DNA from: Snowella sp.
Lineage (GTDB): Bacteria; Cyanobacteriota; Cyanobacteriia; Cyanobacteriales; Microcystaceae
Direction of reading: 5' to 3'
NCBI GenBank assembly: GCA_003249095.1
Contig: QBMS01000036.1
Coordinates: forward strand, 1 to 33,200
Length of the DNA: 33,200 bases
Of the stretch, positions 23,775 to 32,667 are shown piece by piece. Below the pieces are notes generated by a model. That model did not search any database, was not told the DNA's origin, and saw only the letters and a list, made by a program, of their open reading frames with translations. Each line of letters opens with the position of its first letter. The first letter of the stretch is position 1. The translations under genes and the position numbers were made by a program.

Positions 23775-25187
23775 TTATTGGGTTCTAACCGTGAGAATTT
23801 GCGGCGGCGTAGAATCAGGAGGATAGAGCAATTCCACCTGGACTAAACGGCGATCGCCTGGAGGCATGGTTAGATTAATTAAAGATTCTCCCTTTTGGCC
23901 CCTGCGTTGAACGAGATGGAAATAACGAGTTAAAGATTTGCCACTGTCATCGGGATAAGTAATTTTGACAGTTCCCCGAAAAAAAACGTTTTTGGGACTA
24001 GGAACGAGGAATTTTAACTGTCCATCGGTAATTTGATCCTTTTTGATCGGGGTTTCGATCGCGATACCAACCTGTTGAGTTTGTTGAGTGGAATTGTAGA
24101 GGGGCAGACTAAGACTGTATTGCATTCCGTAGTTCCCATGAGATTCATAGGCTGAATCGGGATAACGTACCGCCATTTTAGCCGCTTGACTTTGATTTGT
24201 GCCTAATCTTCCCCCTTCTAGGGTGCTAATGGGGTAGGAAAAAGCCTGACCCTGGGCAGGAATACTTAAACTTGTTCCATTGGGAGTATCGGTTAAGGTT
24301 GCTTGCCATTGAGAACCAATCGAAACTCCTGCCACTCGGCTATAAATACGACGTTGAGTATTACGAGGAATGCGATCGCGGGGAGTCATCAAGTTCCCCC
24401 TCTTGAGTAAACCCTTCCAATCCTCTAGGCTCGGTGAAATATCTTGACCCATTGCATCTTTTTTAGAATACATAGCCATACTAGCCGCCTGAACTTTCCC
24501 ATCACTGCTGAGGCGAAAATAGGCCGAAATCCCATTCCGATTCAAATTTGTGGAATTAACGGGAACGGGCATATTCAATAACATTTGGGATTCCCCAGGA
24601 GCCAACGTAATTTGGGGAGGAAGATTGGCGGGACGTTTCCCCCGTAAAATATCCACCATACTACGACTGCCTGGCCCTGCAAACACTGAGCCATTGGGGT
24701 TTTCTACCTGGGGAGGCAAATCCAAGAAAGGAGCCTCTGAAGTGATATAACTTGCGCCCTGTAAAACATCAATTGTTACGGGCTTCCTGCTGTCATTAAA
24801 GAGTAATATTCCCAAATAAAGGGTTCTGTCCTGACGTTGGGGACTATCCTTGACGACATGGTGAGCAAAGACATCAAAACGCCCTTTAAATTGATAATTC
24901 AGATGGGCATAGGGATTGGCCATCCCGACAGAGGACAGAGTCGAAAGAATGATCCCTTCATTGAAGATTAATTCGGGATTATTGCTATTAAAAACGGGAA
25001 TACTATCTAGTTTGCCAGGTAAGGGACGAACAGGTTGGGAAACACTGATTATCTGGGGTTCGGGCGGTTGCTCGATCGCGGGAGTCGGGGTAACAATACC
25101 AGGACTCCGACGAGAAGCAGGAGACGGGGGAATAACGGGAATGGGAATCGCTTGGGCAAAAATCAGTGGGAGGACAAACGGTAACAT
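23775..25187 (-). CDS. Secreted DUF3370-family protein
   Basis: A 470-residue protein. The first 15 residues are hydrophobic (MLPFVLPLIFAQAIP) and suggest export; a proline-rich linker runs to about residue 50. The rest is beta-rich and matches my memory of the cyanobacterial DUF3370 family: VFNSNNPELIFNEGIILST, RTLYLGILLFND, GPGSRSMVDILRGKRP, APGESQMLLNMPVPV and a VQRRGQKGESLINL end. Length is usual for the family. Function is unknown; it stands alone, with downstream palindromic repeats. Confidence 0.78.
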   Translation of the reverse strand: MLPFVLPLIFAQAIPIPVIPPSPASRRSPGIVTPTPAIEQPPEPQIISVSQPVRPLPGKLDSIPVFNSNNPELIFNEGIILSTLSSVGMANPYAHLNYQFKGRFDVFAHHVVKDSPQRQDRTLYLGILLFNDSRKPVTIDVLQGASYITSEAPFLDLPPQVENPNGSVFAGPGSRSMVDILRGKRPANLPPQITLAPGESQMLLNMPVPVNSTNLNRNGISAYFRLSSDGKVQAASMAMYSKKDAMGQDISPSLEDWKGLLKRGNLMTPRDRIPRNTQRRIYSRVAGVSIGSQWQATLTDTPNGTSLSIPAQGQAFSYPISTLEGGRLGTNQSQAAKMAVRYPDSAYESHGNYGMQYSLSLPLYNSTQQTQQVGIAIETPIKKDQITDGQLKFLVPSPKNVFFRGTVKITYPDDSGKSLTRYFHLVQRRGQKGESLINLTMPPGDRRLVQVELLYPPDSTPPQILTVRTQ

Positions 25188-25353
25188 TATGACTGGTGAT
25201 GGTTAATTTTTTGGGTCAAATCGTTCAAAGTTCAAGCTGCGATCGCCGACCCAGGGAAAAGACGAGAAGACCTTAGAAGAGACTTCTTTTTTGGCAAAAT
25301 TGTTTCTTTAGATGAAGCGTTCAGGAAAAATTGCCCAATATTTTGCGAATAAA

Positions 25354-25373
25354 TCTTCCCGTTGCGGGATTTT
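25354..25373 (+). terminator. Possible small intrinsic terminator
   Basis: TCCCG-TTG-CGGGA followed by TTTTTTATT is a short stem with a T-run on the plus strand. No plus-strand gene ends here apart from a 24-codon ORF that starts at 25311, so it could end a small RNA or just be chance. Confidence 0.3.
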
Positions 25374-25387
25374 TTATTCAATCTGAA

Positions 25388-25639
25388 TTATTCAAAGTTT
25401 TCGGCAATTAAAACACCTTTTCTCACTTTTTCTGTCACTAACTGACGGTAGAGTTCGAGTTCTTGGTAGAGTAATTCAGGGCTAGGATTTTTTTCTAGGG
25501 CGGTGTTTCTGATGTTGTCGTATTCTGAATTAGAAATTACCCCATCGGCGATCGCACTTTCGATAATGCCCTTGAGTCGCTCAAGTTCCTTCTGTTCTTC
25601 GGGAGTCAGTTCGGGGGCATTGGGACGTTCAACTTTCAT
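25388..25639 (-). CDS. Small helical protein of unknown function
   Basis: An 83-residue charged, soluble, mostly helical protein: ELTPEEQKELERLKGIIES, then IADGVISNSEYDNIRNTAL and ELLYQELELYRQLVTEKV. The middle segment has an EF-hand- or tellurite-resistance-like 'ADGVISxxEYxxI' pattern, as in small regulatory helical bundles. GGTGAAA lies before the ATG. It stands alone between the DUF3370 gene and a divergent membrane protein. I do not recognise the family. Confidence 0.6.
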   Translation of the reverse strand: MKVERPNAPELTPEEQKELERLKGIIESAIADGVISNSEYDNIRNTALEKNPSPELLYQELELYRQLVTEKVRKGVLIAENFE

Positions 25640-25754
25640 GAAATTTCACCTGATTAATGACTACGCTTTAATTTTTTATCAAACTATAATACATAAATCA
25701 TGAAATGTTTTCAAAAAACGACTAGACAAAATCATTGAATCTAGACAATCCATC

Positions 25755-26312
25755 ATGGCTGACCTTTTCGATAAATCATCCAGCTTTCGACTTTCTCCCC
25801 TCATTCAAATTACCCTCATCAGTTTATATCTAGCTCTGACGATTCCCTTGCCCTTTTTGGCGCAATTTACCCAGTCACCGATCTCCCCTCTCATTCTCTG
25901 GGTCGGAATCGCGATCGGTCTCGTCATTTTAATTGGCTTTTTAAGTGAAAAAGTTGTCCTAGATGAGGCCAAAATCGAAGTTTGTTATCCTCGTTGGATT
26001 CCGAGCCAATTTCGTCGCGGTTGGAGCCTAAACTGGACAGAAATTCAAGATTTAAAACTGCGAACCACAGGACAAGGGGGATTGGTCTATTATTTTGTGA
26101 CTCCTAAAGGTGATCGCGCTTATTTATTACCTATGCGTGTAGCAGGATTTGCCCGTTTAGTGGAAATGGTTCAAGCGAAAACAGGTATTGATACAAAGGA
26201 TATTCGTCCCCTCGCTCAACCTTGGATGTATTTAACGTTGTTTGTTTTTACGGTATTTTTATGGCTGATGGATGGATGGACTATTTGGACAGCAATGACT
26301 CAAGTGATTTAA
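25755..26312 (+). CDS. Conserved membrane protein with PH-like core
   Basis: A 185-residue protein. Two N-terminal hydrophobic helices (about 18-36 and 46-62), a beta-rich soluble middle with EKVVLDEAKIEVCYPRWIP, WSLNWTEIQDLKLRTTGQGG and YYFVTPKGDRAYLLPMRV, which looks like a small bacterial PH-type domain, and one C-terminal helix (about 158-178). Function unknown; the pattern is that of short conserved cyanobacterial membrane proteins. The 250 bp behind it hold no gene or structure I can support. Confidence 0.7.
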   Translation: MADLFDKSSSFRLSPLIQITLISLYLALTIPLPFLAQFTQSPISPLILWVGIAIGLVILIGFLSEKVVLDEAKIEVCYPRWIPSQFRRGWSLNWTEIQDLKLRTTGQGGLVYYFVTPKGDRAYLLPMRVAGFARLVEMVQAKTGIDTKDIRPLAQPWMYLTLFVFTVFLWLMDGWTIWTAMTQVI

Positions 26313-26564
26313 ATCGCGTGATTAAATCTGTTGAAAGAAGACAATTGTGATTATTAAGTTCAGATAAAATGCAATTTTAAAAAGATCTAGTTCTAGACAA
26401 GTTTGTGTCTATCATAAAATAGAAGGAGAAGGTCGGAGGTCAAAAATTTGCTTCTACCAATTGGGATAAATAGTGATGATATTGATAAAATCGGGTTACA
26501 AAATCTAGTTACAGTGATCGACTTCTTAATGATTTACTAAAATGCTAAACTAATAATCTTAATT

Positions 26565-27521
26565 ATGGCTGAAATTTCCCAAATCCTTCAATTACCGAGT
26601 CAAGAAAGCGCGATCGCCTTAGCAGGAATGCAGGAGGAAAATTTGACCTATCTAGCTCAACATACGGGGGCAAATTTGGTATTGCGGGGTAAGGAAATTC
26701 GCGTTTATGGGGAAGAAAAATTCGTCGAACGAGCCTTGAAAGTGCTGCGATCGCTCTCTCCCTACTGGCAAGAAGGAAAAGCGATTTCTCGGCCCGATTT
26801 ATTAACCGCTTGTCAGGCGTTGGATGGGGGGCAAACGGAAGAATACCAGTCACTCCAACGGACGATACTGGCGAAAACCCGTCAGGGAGAAACCATTCGT
26901 GCCAAGACTTTTCGACAACGCCAATACGTGAAAGCCATTGAAACCCACGATATTACTTTTTGCGTCGGGCCAGCAGGAACAGGCAAGACTTTTTTGGCGG
27001 CGGTACTGGCAGTTCAAGCTCTTTTAAATAATCAATGCGATCGCATTATTTTAACGCGACCTGCGGTAGAAGCGGGGGAAAAACTCGGCTTTTTACCAGG
27101 AGATTTGCAACAGAAAATAGATCCTTTCTTGCGTCCGCTTTATGATGCCTTATATGAATTTATTGATGCTGAAAGAATTCCTGATTTAATGGAACGGGGA
27201 AAGATTGAAGTCGCACCGTTGGCCTATATGCGGGGGCGGACTCTGCGGAATGCCTACGTTATTGTGGATGAAGCGCAAAATACCACACCTGCCCAATTAA
27301 AAATGGTTTTAACTCGTCTTGGTTCTGGCTCTAAAATGGTGGTTACGGGAGATATTACCCAAACGGATTTACCGAGTCATCAAGAGTCTGGCTTAATGGC
27401 GGCAACTAAAATTTTAAAAGACGTAGAGGGCATTGCTTTCTGTCAGTTTACCCAAGCCGATGTGGTACGTCATCCGTTGGTTCAAAGAATTGTTGAAGCC
27501 TATGAAAAAGCTGAAGCTTAA
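26565..27521 (+). CDS. phoH: PhoH-like ATPase
   Basis: A 318-residue cytoplasmic P-loop NTPase. The N-terminal 65 residues resemble a small KH-like RNA-binding region (LAQHTGANLVLRGKEIRVYG). The PhoH domain has Walker A GPAGTGKT (135-142), ILTRPAVEAGEKLGFLPGD, Walker B YVIVDEAQN (231-239) and VVTGDITQTDLP. PhoH/YbeZ proteins are linked to RNA metabolism together with the YbeY nuclease and are often phosphate-regulated. Length is usual. GCGATCGC followed by a T-run sits just after the stop and may be a weak terminator. Confidence 0.93.
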   Translation: MAEISQILQLPSQESAIALAGMQEENLTYLAQHTGANLVLRGKEIRVYGEEKFVERALKVLRSLSPYWQEGKAISRPDLLTACQALDGGQTEEYQSLQRTILAKTRQGETIRAKTFRQRQYVKAIETHDITFCVGPAGTGKTFLAAVLAVQALLNNQCDRIILTRPAVEAGEKLGFLPGDLQQKIDPFLRPLYDALYEFIDAERIPDLMERGKIEVAPLAYMRGRTLRNAYVIVDEAQNTTPAQLKMVLTRLGSGSKMVVTGDITQTDLPSHQESGLMAATKILKDVEGIAFCQFTQADVVRHPLVQRIVEAYEKAEA

Positions 27522-27591
27522 ATCAATTAGAAACGCGATCGCGCTAATTTTTTGAGACCAAAATCATCTTTAAAATAGGTTGTATGGGTTC

Positions 27592-28389
27592 ATGAAACTG
27601 ACTAAAAAAATAGTATGGTTTTTGTGCGTGGGAATGATACTTGGGACAATCCTTTGGGGAAGATTTCAATCCAATTATTCAACAAAGTCTGTTCCATTCC
27701 AACCCGTTCCATTAATGGTATCTGCCGCCATTAGTCTCAAGGATGCCCTAGAAGAAATCAAACCTATCTATCAAAAAACACACCAAAATGTAGAAATTAT
27801 CTATAACTTTAGTTCCTCTGGTTCTTTACAACAACAAATTGAACAAGGCGCACCTGTTGATGTTTTTATTTCGGCGGCAAATCAACAAATGGATGCCCTA
27901 GAATCTAAGAAATTATTATTAGGAGGAACTCGCCAACCATTACTGACGAATCAACTCGTTTTAGTTACGCCAAAAAATGAAAAAAAAGTTAAAAAAATCC
28001 AAGATTTAACCCAAACTAATATCTCTAGGATTGCAATGGGAGAACCCAATTCTGTCCCTGTAGGTCGCTATACAGAAGAGGTTATTGCATACTATAAAAT
28101 ATTAGATAAGATACGATCTAAAATAATTTATGCTAAAAATGTCCGACAGGTATTAAGTTATGTAGAAACAGACAATGTGAATGCGGGTTTTGTTTATCTG
28201 AGTGATGCTAAAACTTCTGGGGAGATTAGATTAGTAGCAGTTTTTCCCAAAAGTTCCCATACTCCAATTATCTATCCGATCGCGGTTTTGAGGGATAGTA
28301 AAAATCCCAAGATTGCTAAAGAATTTAGTCAGTTTCTTTTGACTCATTCTGCTAAAAAAGTTTTTAACAAATATGGATTTGGAACGTAA
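27592..28389 (+). CDS. modA: Molybdate-type ABC transporter substrate-binding protein
   Basis: A 265-residue exported protein from ATG 27592 (a TTG 12 bp upstream is possible). N-terminal hydrophobic segment IVWFLCVGMILGTILWG serves as signal or anchor. The ModA pattern follows: LMVSAAISLKDALEEIKP, IIYNFSSSGSLQQQIEQGAP, VDVFISAANQQMDAL, NQLVLVTPKN, GEPNSVPVGRYTEEV and VRQVLSYVETDNVNAGFVYL. ModA binds molybdate or tungstate in the periplasm. No modB or modC gene is in the window, so it is an orphan here. Confidence 0.9.
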   Translation: MKLTKKIVWFLCVGMILGTILWGRFQSNYSTKSVPFQPVPLMVSAAISLKDALEEIKPIYQKTHQNVEIIYNFSSSGSLQQQIEQGAPVDVFISAANQQMDALESKKLLLGGTRQPLLTNQLVLVTPKNEKKVKKIQDLTQTNISRIAMGEPNSVPVGRYTEEVIAYYKILDKIRSKIIYAKNVRQVLSYVETDNVNAGFVYLSDAKTSGEIRLVAVFPKSSHTPIIYPIAVLRDSKNPKIAKEFSQFLLTHSAKKVFNKYGFGT

Positions 28390-28420
28390 ATTATTGACAC
28401 AAATCATCAAAATCTACTCA

Positions 28421-29443
28421 TCATCTTAACGGAAGTAGCGATCGCGCCGCCGCTAATCCTGATAAAACAGCCCCTTCGATTTTGGGAGCCAGAAAACCAT
28501 CCCCTGCTAAAATCAACGGGCCAGGTTCAGTTAAAACTAAACAGGGTTCCCCATAACTAACTGCCACCTGACTATATCGCCAACGATGAATCTGATAATC
28601 TAATACCTTTGAACTGAGCCAAGAATCGGCAGCTTTTAATAATTGCTGGGCGATTTCTGCATTATCCTGATCCCAATAATTCTGGCTAAATTCAGGGCCT
28701 GCTTGGAGAGTAACGGCATAGCCCTTAGTAGAAATCCCTTTTTGATAATTGCAAGCGATCCATCCCAGGGGATGACCCGATCCCCATAATCCCCCTGGAG
28801 CAGGAATTTGACTGGGTTTTTCCATGAGTGCCAGCATCGTAATACAAGGATAGTAGGTGACTTGCTCTAATTTTTGTCGAATTTCTGGGTTTATGGCAAT
28901 ATCAGAATGGTCTAATAACGTTAACGATTGGGGGACGGGGGGGGTCAAAATTAGGCGATCACCCTGGAAAAATTCTCCTGTTTGGCTTTGAACTTGCCAA
29001 TGGTCATCTTGCCAACTTAATCGGGTGACTTGGGCATTGGTATGAACCGTTAGGGATTGGGCCAAGTATTGAGCTAGACTGCGATTGCTTTTGGTTCCCC
29101 GATAACAGGGTTTATTACTGGATTTGAAAGAACCTGATTCTTGGAAAAAACCCTGGCTCCATTCCGTGATTACGCCTTCCGCTAACCATTCATCTACCCA
29201 GCCCTGAAATTCGCGGTCACGCAGTGTGCCTACGGCATCGCTGACGGTAAAATATTGCGCTCCGTAGTCAAAAACGCCTTCAATTTCCTCCGAATAGGTT
29301 AATCGACGAGTGGCTAAACGTCCTCCAATCCCCCGTCCTTTATCTAAAACCGTAACATCAAGGCCATGACGTTTTAGTACGGTTGCCGCCATCAAACCTG
29401 CCATGCCGCCCCCAATAATGAGACAAGAACCAGAATTTTTCAT
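28421..29443 (-). CDS. Renalase-like FAD-dependent oxidoreductase
   Basis: A 340-residue flavoprotein. Rossmann FAD-binding motif IIGGGMAGLMAATVLKRHG at residues 8-26, followed by VTVLDKGRGIGGRLATRR, the family's second FAD contact, then DYGAQYFTV, typical of renalase-like proteins. The C-terminal FAD motif is PLILAGDGFLAPKIEGAVLSG. Substrate unknown; eukaryotic renalase oxidises isomeric NAD(P)H species, which is one possible repair role. It follows the LapA-domain gene by 22 bp and is probably cotranscribed. Confidence 0.88.
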   Translation of the reverse strand: MKNSGSCLIIGGGMAGLMAATVLKRHGLDVTVLDKGRGIGGRLATRRLTYSEEIEGVFDYGAQYFTVSDAVGTLRDREFQGWVDEWLAEGVITEWSQGFFQESGSFKSSNKPCYRGTKSNRSLAQYLAQSLTVHTNAQVTRLSWQDDHWQVQSQTGEFFQGDRLILTPPVPQSLTLLDHSDIAINPEIRQKLEQVTYYPCITMLALMEKPSQIPAPGGLWGSGHPLGWIACNYQKGISTKGYAVTLQAGPEFSQNYWDQDNAEIAQQLLKAADSWLSSKVLDYQIHRWRYSQVAVSYGEPCLVLTEPGPLILAGDGFLAPKIEGAVLSGLAAARSLLPLR

Positions 29444-29465
29444 TTTTTATCCTGCAATACTTTAT

Positions 29466-29729
29466 TCATTCAAAATCGAACTCATCTTCAAAATCATCTA
29501 ACCGTGATCGGCGTTTGGGAGAACGTTTCCAGAAAAGAGGAAGAAATGCGCCAAGTAATAGACCAAAGACAAAGCAAAACGTTAATAAAACACTAATGGG
29601 AAGTTGAATCGACTCAAACAATAAAAAGGTTAGAGAAGTGGGGATAACATTTTGAATGGCAAAAACCACGAATAGGACTAATCCCGTTGCCAGGATCAGC
29701 GTTGTCAAAAAATTAGTAAAAATCGACAT
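29466..29729 (-). CDS. LapA-domain (DUF1049) membrane protein
   Basis: An 87-residue protein with two hydrophobic helices (about 8-28 and 43-66) joined by a short NVIPTSLTFLLFESIQLP loop, then a basic and acidic tail (KRSPKRRSR, then DDFEDEFDFE). The pattern AIQNxxP...LP...L.F..GLLLGA is that of LapA/DUF1049 proteins, which in Escherichia coli affect lipopolysaccharide assembly. It is the first gene of a probable two-gene operon with the renalase-like gene. Confidence 0.8.
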   Translation of the reverse strand: MSIFTNFLTTLILATGLVLFVVFAIQNVIPTSLTFLLFESIQLPISVLLTFCFVFGLLLGAFLPLFWKRSPKRRSRLDDFEDEFDFE

Positions 29730-29862
29730 AATACAGCAAATTGTTTTGTAAAAACTAACAAAATATTCCTGAGAAATCTTTTTTTCCTGCTCCTATCAAG
29801 AATGTAATCACGAAGACTTGTTAGTTAATTTCAAGGATGTCCAGATCCCCTTTTTAATCTGA

Positions 29863-31839
29863 CTAAAGGGAAGGATTGGCACTATCCACAGCAGAAGGGG
29901 ATGACTCTAGGCTGGGTTCAGGCGGTGCAACGGGAGCGGGAGGAGCAAGTAAACGTCGCCAATCGGAGATTAATTCTCTAGAAGTACTGTAGGCCGCACT
30001 ATCTTGAGGAATGAGACGAGCTAGGCGAATTGCTTCCGAAAAAGAGGAGACACTGGCTTTTTCCTGGGCGATGGAGAGTAGCTGATAACTCCAGGTATTT
30101 AAGGCTTGGAGTCGTTGGGAACTTGCTTCGGTATAGGAAGGAATTTGGTTCACTAATCGAATGGCACTAGTGAGGGATTCGGGAGTCCGATTGGCGGCGA
30201 TCGCGTAGGCTCTTTGTAAATTTTTCTGAGCTTGAATTTCGGACTGCCAACGACCAATTTTTTTGCGGGCTTCTGGGTAGAGGGCGCGACCTGAACGAAT
30301 TTGGGATGCAGTATTGATGGCGGATTGATAATCTTGGTTATTGCCCAGGGCATTGGCTTGATCCAGAATGGGTTGATCTTCTTGGGTTTCTACCGTGCTT
30401 TGCCAACCCTGAATTTCCTTACGGGCTTCGGAATAGAGGGCGCGATCGCGATTAATCAAACTGGCTTGACTAATGGCTTGTTGGAGGTCGCTAATATTAC
30501 CAGAAGTCGCTAATTCCTTTGCTTTATTGAGAATAGGGCTATCTTCCGTTACTTGTACCTGTTTTGTCCAGGTGGCAATATCCTGTTTTGCGTCTCGATA
30601 ACGGGTATTACTACTCGGAATCATTTGAGCCTGGGCGATCGCGGCATTGAGAGCGTCAATGGTACCAGGTTCGGCGGTTTGTCGAGCTTGAGCCAATAGA
30701 GTTAAATCCTGTACCTCCGTTTTCCAGCCCGCAATTAATTCCTGGGCGACTTGATAAAGGGGGCGGTTTTGATCCGTAATGCGTTCGGCCGTTGCGATCG
30801 CCGAATTGAGCCCCTCCAGGGTACCCATCTGAGCATCGCTCCCTGAACTGCCTAAGATTTCCCATTCATTGAGTTCTTCCGTAGAAAAGGAACCATCAGG
30901 TAAACGACCGACCACACTTGATAGAGTCTGCCAATCCTTATCATCAATTAACTTTTGGATGGTTTCACCGATTTTTTCCTTGGCTTTAGTAATTAACCGT
31001 TGCCCCTCTTCATAGGCATAACTGGTAGAGGGAACTTTAGCCGCTTCGGCGATCGCCTGTATCCAATTATCAATCCCACCGCGACGAAAGATATTGAAAG
31101 CAGTATCGAGTTTTCGGCTTTCTTCCTGAGCGATCTGGATATTTTTAACGGTTTCATCGTATTTGATCGTCGCCCAATAGCGATTATCGATATTTAACAG
31201 TTTTACTCCCTCACGGAAGGCATCATTCCACCGTGCCTTGCGTAAATTACTTTCTACCGCCGCAAAAATTTCTTCCCCTTCCTGCCAGGTTTTTTGCCAA
31301 TGGGCGATGCGGTCTTCGACTAATTTATAAGCCTCTACATGATCGGGAATGCGTCTGACGGTTTTGATGGCTTCCTCTAACTTCCCAGACTGAAACTCAT
31401 CTTCAGCCAAATTGAGGATGGAAGTCGCCCATTCTTCAATATTTCGTTCAACTTCGGCATGGAGGGGATGATCCGCAGGTAGGGACGCAACCAATTCGAT
31501 CGCCCGTAATAGACTATCCACCGTACGTTCATCGGCTGAGAGTTGAGCGCAATACAGTCGCATGGAAGCAGAAGCAACTGGCCAAAAAACCCTAGAACAT
31601 TGAGGCGTTTTGGGTAATTTCAATAACAAAGTCGTCGCGCCAAAACCGACACCGCTTGACAGCAAAATGAGAATCAATGCCCAGGATTGTAGGGGAAATC
31701 GTTCAACGGTCTCCTGAATGGGTCGGAATAAGCGTTGAGCGAGGGACGAGTTCTCTATTGCCAGAGGTTCTTGTTCAGTCGGCGGTGTGGGATTAGAGGG
31801 GAGTAAGTTATTGGGGTTTATATTCATTGGCACACCCAT
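29863..31839 (-). CDS. Membrane-anchored helical repeat protein
   Basis: About 658 residues with ATG at 31839 (ATG at 31827 is also possible; both are in frame). A proline-rich cytoplasmic N terminus, one membrane helix near residues 50-72 (WALILILLSSGVGFGATTLLL), then some 570 residues of helical repeats. Units such as LDQANALGNNQDYQSAINTA, ALYPEARKKIGRWQSEIQ and YRDAKQDIATWTKQVQ recur, about 35-75 residues apart, each with the pattern 'Y..A...I..W'. The C-terminal 25 residues are proline/serine rich. It resembles cyanobacterial TPR-like proteins sometimes named chromosome segregation ATPase, but I see no nucleotide-binding motif. Function unknown. Confidence 0.8.
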   Translation of the reverse strand: MGVPMNINPNNLLPSNPTPPTEQEPLAIENSSLAQRLFRPIQETVERFPLQSWALILILLSSGVGFGATTLLLKLPKTPQCSRVFWPVASASMRLYCAQLSADERTVDSLLRAIELVASLPADHPLHAEVERNIEEWATSILNLAEDEFQSGKLEEAIKTVRRIPDHVEAYKLVEDRIAHWQKTWQEGEEIFAAVESNLRKARWNDAFREGVKLLNIDNRYWATIKYDETVKNIQIAQEESRKLDTAFNIFRRGGIDNWIQAIAEAAKVPSTSYAYEEGQRLITKAKEKIGETIQKLIDDKDWQTLSSVVGRLPDGSFSTEELNEWEILGSSGSDAQMGTLEGLNSAIATAERITDQNRPLYQVAQELIAGWKTEVQDLTLLAQARQTAEPGTIDALNAAIAQAQMIPSSNTRYRDAKQDIATWTKQVQVTEDSPILNKAKELATSGNISDLQQAISQASLINRDRALYSEARKEIQGWQSTVETQEDQPILDQANALGNNQDYQSAINTASQIRSGRALYPEARKKIGRWQSEIQAQKNLQRAYAIAANRTPESLTSAIRLVNQIPSYTEASSQRLQALNTWSYQLLSIAQEKASVSSFSEAIRLARLIPQDSAAYSTSRELISDWRRLLAPPAPVAPPEPSLESSPSAVDSANPSL

Positions 31840-31939
31840 CAACGTGGGCTAGGAGCATTATGGGTCGTTTTAAAAAAAACAGATCAAATTTTTGCCCATC
31901 TTAACACTACTTTGCTAAATTCCAACCTTCTTTCGTTCC

Positions 31940-31976
31940 GCGATCGCATCTTCTCCATTAAGAAAAATGCGATCGC
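31940..31976. terminator. HIP1-pair hairpin behind the sorting-tail protein gene
   Basis: GCGATCGCAT at 31940-31949 and ATGCGATCGC at 31967-31976 form a 10-bp inverted repeat with a 17-nt loop, 35 bp behind the stop of the minus-strand gene at 32011. It is built like the hairpin at 2903-2940. Confidence 0.4.
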
Positions 31977-32010
31977 CTTTCAATTATTTATTTGCAGTTC
32001 AAAGTAAGAA

Positions 32011-32619
32011 TTATTTGAGATCAAGATCACTGGAATTTGAAGATTTATATTTCTTCCAAATCCCAATGCCAAAAAGCAGGGTAGTACCCACAACAGGAAG
32101 TGCATCTGTTTCCCAAGGAACTGCCTGAATTTGAGCATTACTCAGGGTCAAGGTTGATGAGCCTGTTGAATCAAAGAGATCAATAACTCCCATTGCAACC
32201 TGATAATTGCCAGCAGTAGCAAAAGTATAGCTATAGCGACTACCAGTTGACAGCACTTGGATTGCGTTATTAATAGCAACAAAAGCTTGATCCTGACTGT
32301 CAATGTTAGATGTCCAATCAAAGCTAAACCGATCCCCTGCATTGAAGTTCAAGGTTTGTTTAATAGCTGAACCGAAGGTAGTGTCGGCATCAAGAGAACC
32401 TGAAGTAAAACCCAGAAAGGATTCCAAAGCATCCACGTCAACTGTATCATCTGTTCCTGATTGAATAACGGTGTTGTTATTCGTAACATCTCCAATAGCA
32501 TCAAAAGTGAATAAATTAACATTAATAGAGTAGGCAGGAGTAGAAAAGGCGATCGCACAGAGACTAGAGGCAAGAGCAAGACCGAGAGTTGTTAGAGGGG
32601 TTTTAGATTGAGTCTGCAT
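32011..32619 (-). CDS. Secreted protein with C-terminal exosortase-type sorting tail
   Basis: About 202 residues from ATG at 32619, chosen because it gives a standard signal peptide (MQTQSKTPLTTLGLALASSL ending near PAYS); an in-frame start 36 bp upstream adds an odd extension. The middle is beta-rich and Asp/Thr/Ser-rich (LFTFDAIGDVTNNNTV, YSYTFATAGNYQVAMGVIDL). The end has the three-part sorting layout: VPWETDALPVVG, a hydrophobic helix (TTLLFGIGIW) and a basic cluster (KKYK). This corresponds to the cyanobacterial variant of PEP-CTERM-like tails. The protein is expected to be exported and processed at the envelope; ligand or role unknown. Confidence 0.75.
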   Translation of the reverse strand: MQTQSKTPLTTLGLALASSLCAIAFSTPAYSINVNLFTFDAIGDVTNNNTVIQSGTDDTVDVDALESFLGFTSGSLDADTTFGSAIKQTLNFNAGDRFSFDWTSNIDSQDQAFVAINNAIQVLSTGSRYSYTFATAGNYQVAMGVIDLFDSTGSSTLTLSNAQIQAVPWETDALPVVGTTLLFGIGIWKKYKSSNSSDLDLK

Positions 32620-32667
32620 AAAATTTAGGGGAAGAAATAAGGGAGAATAAAACAAGGGAAAACTGGG

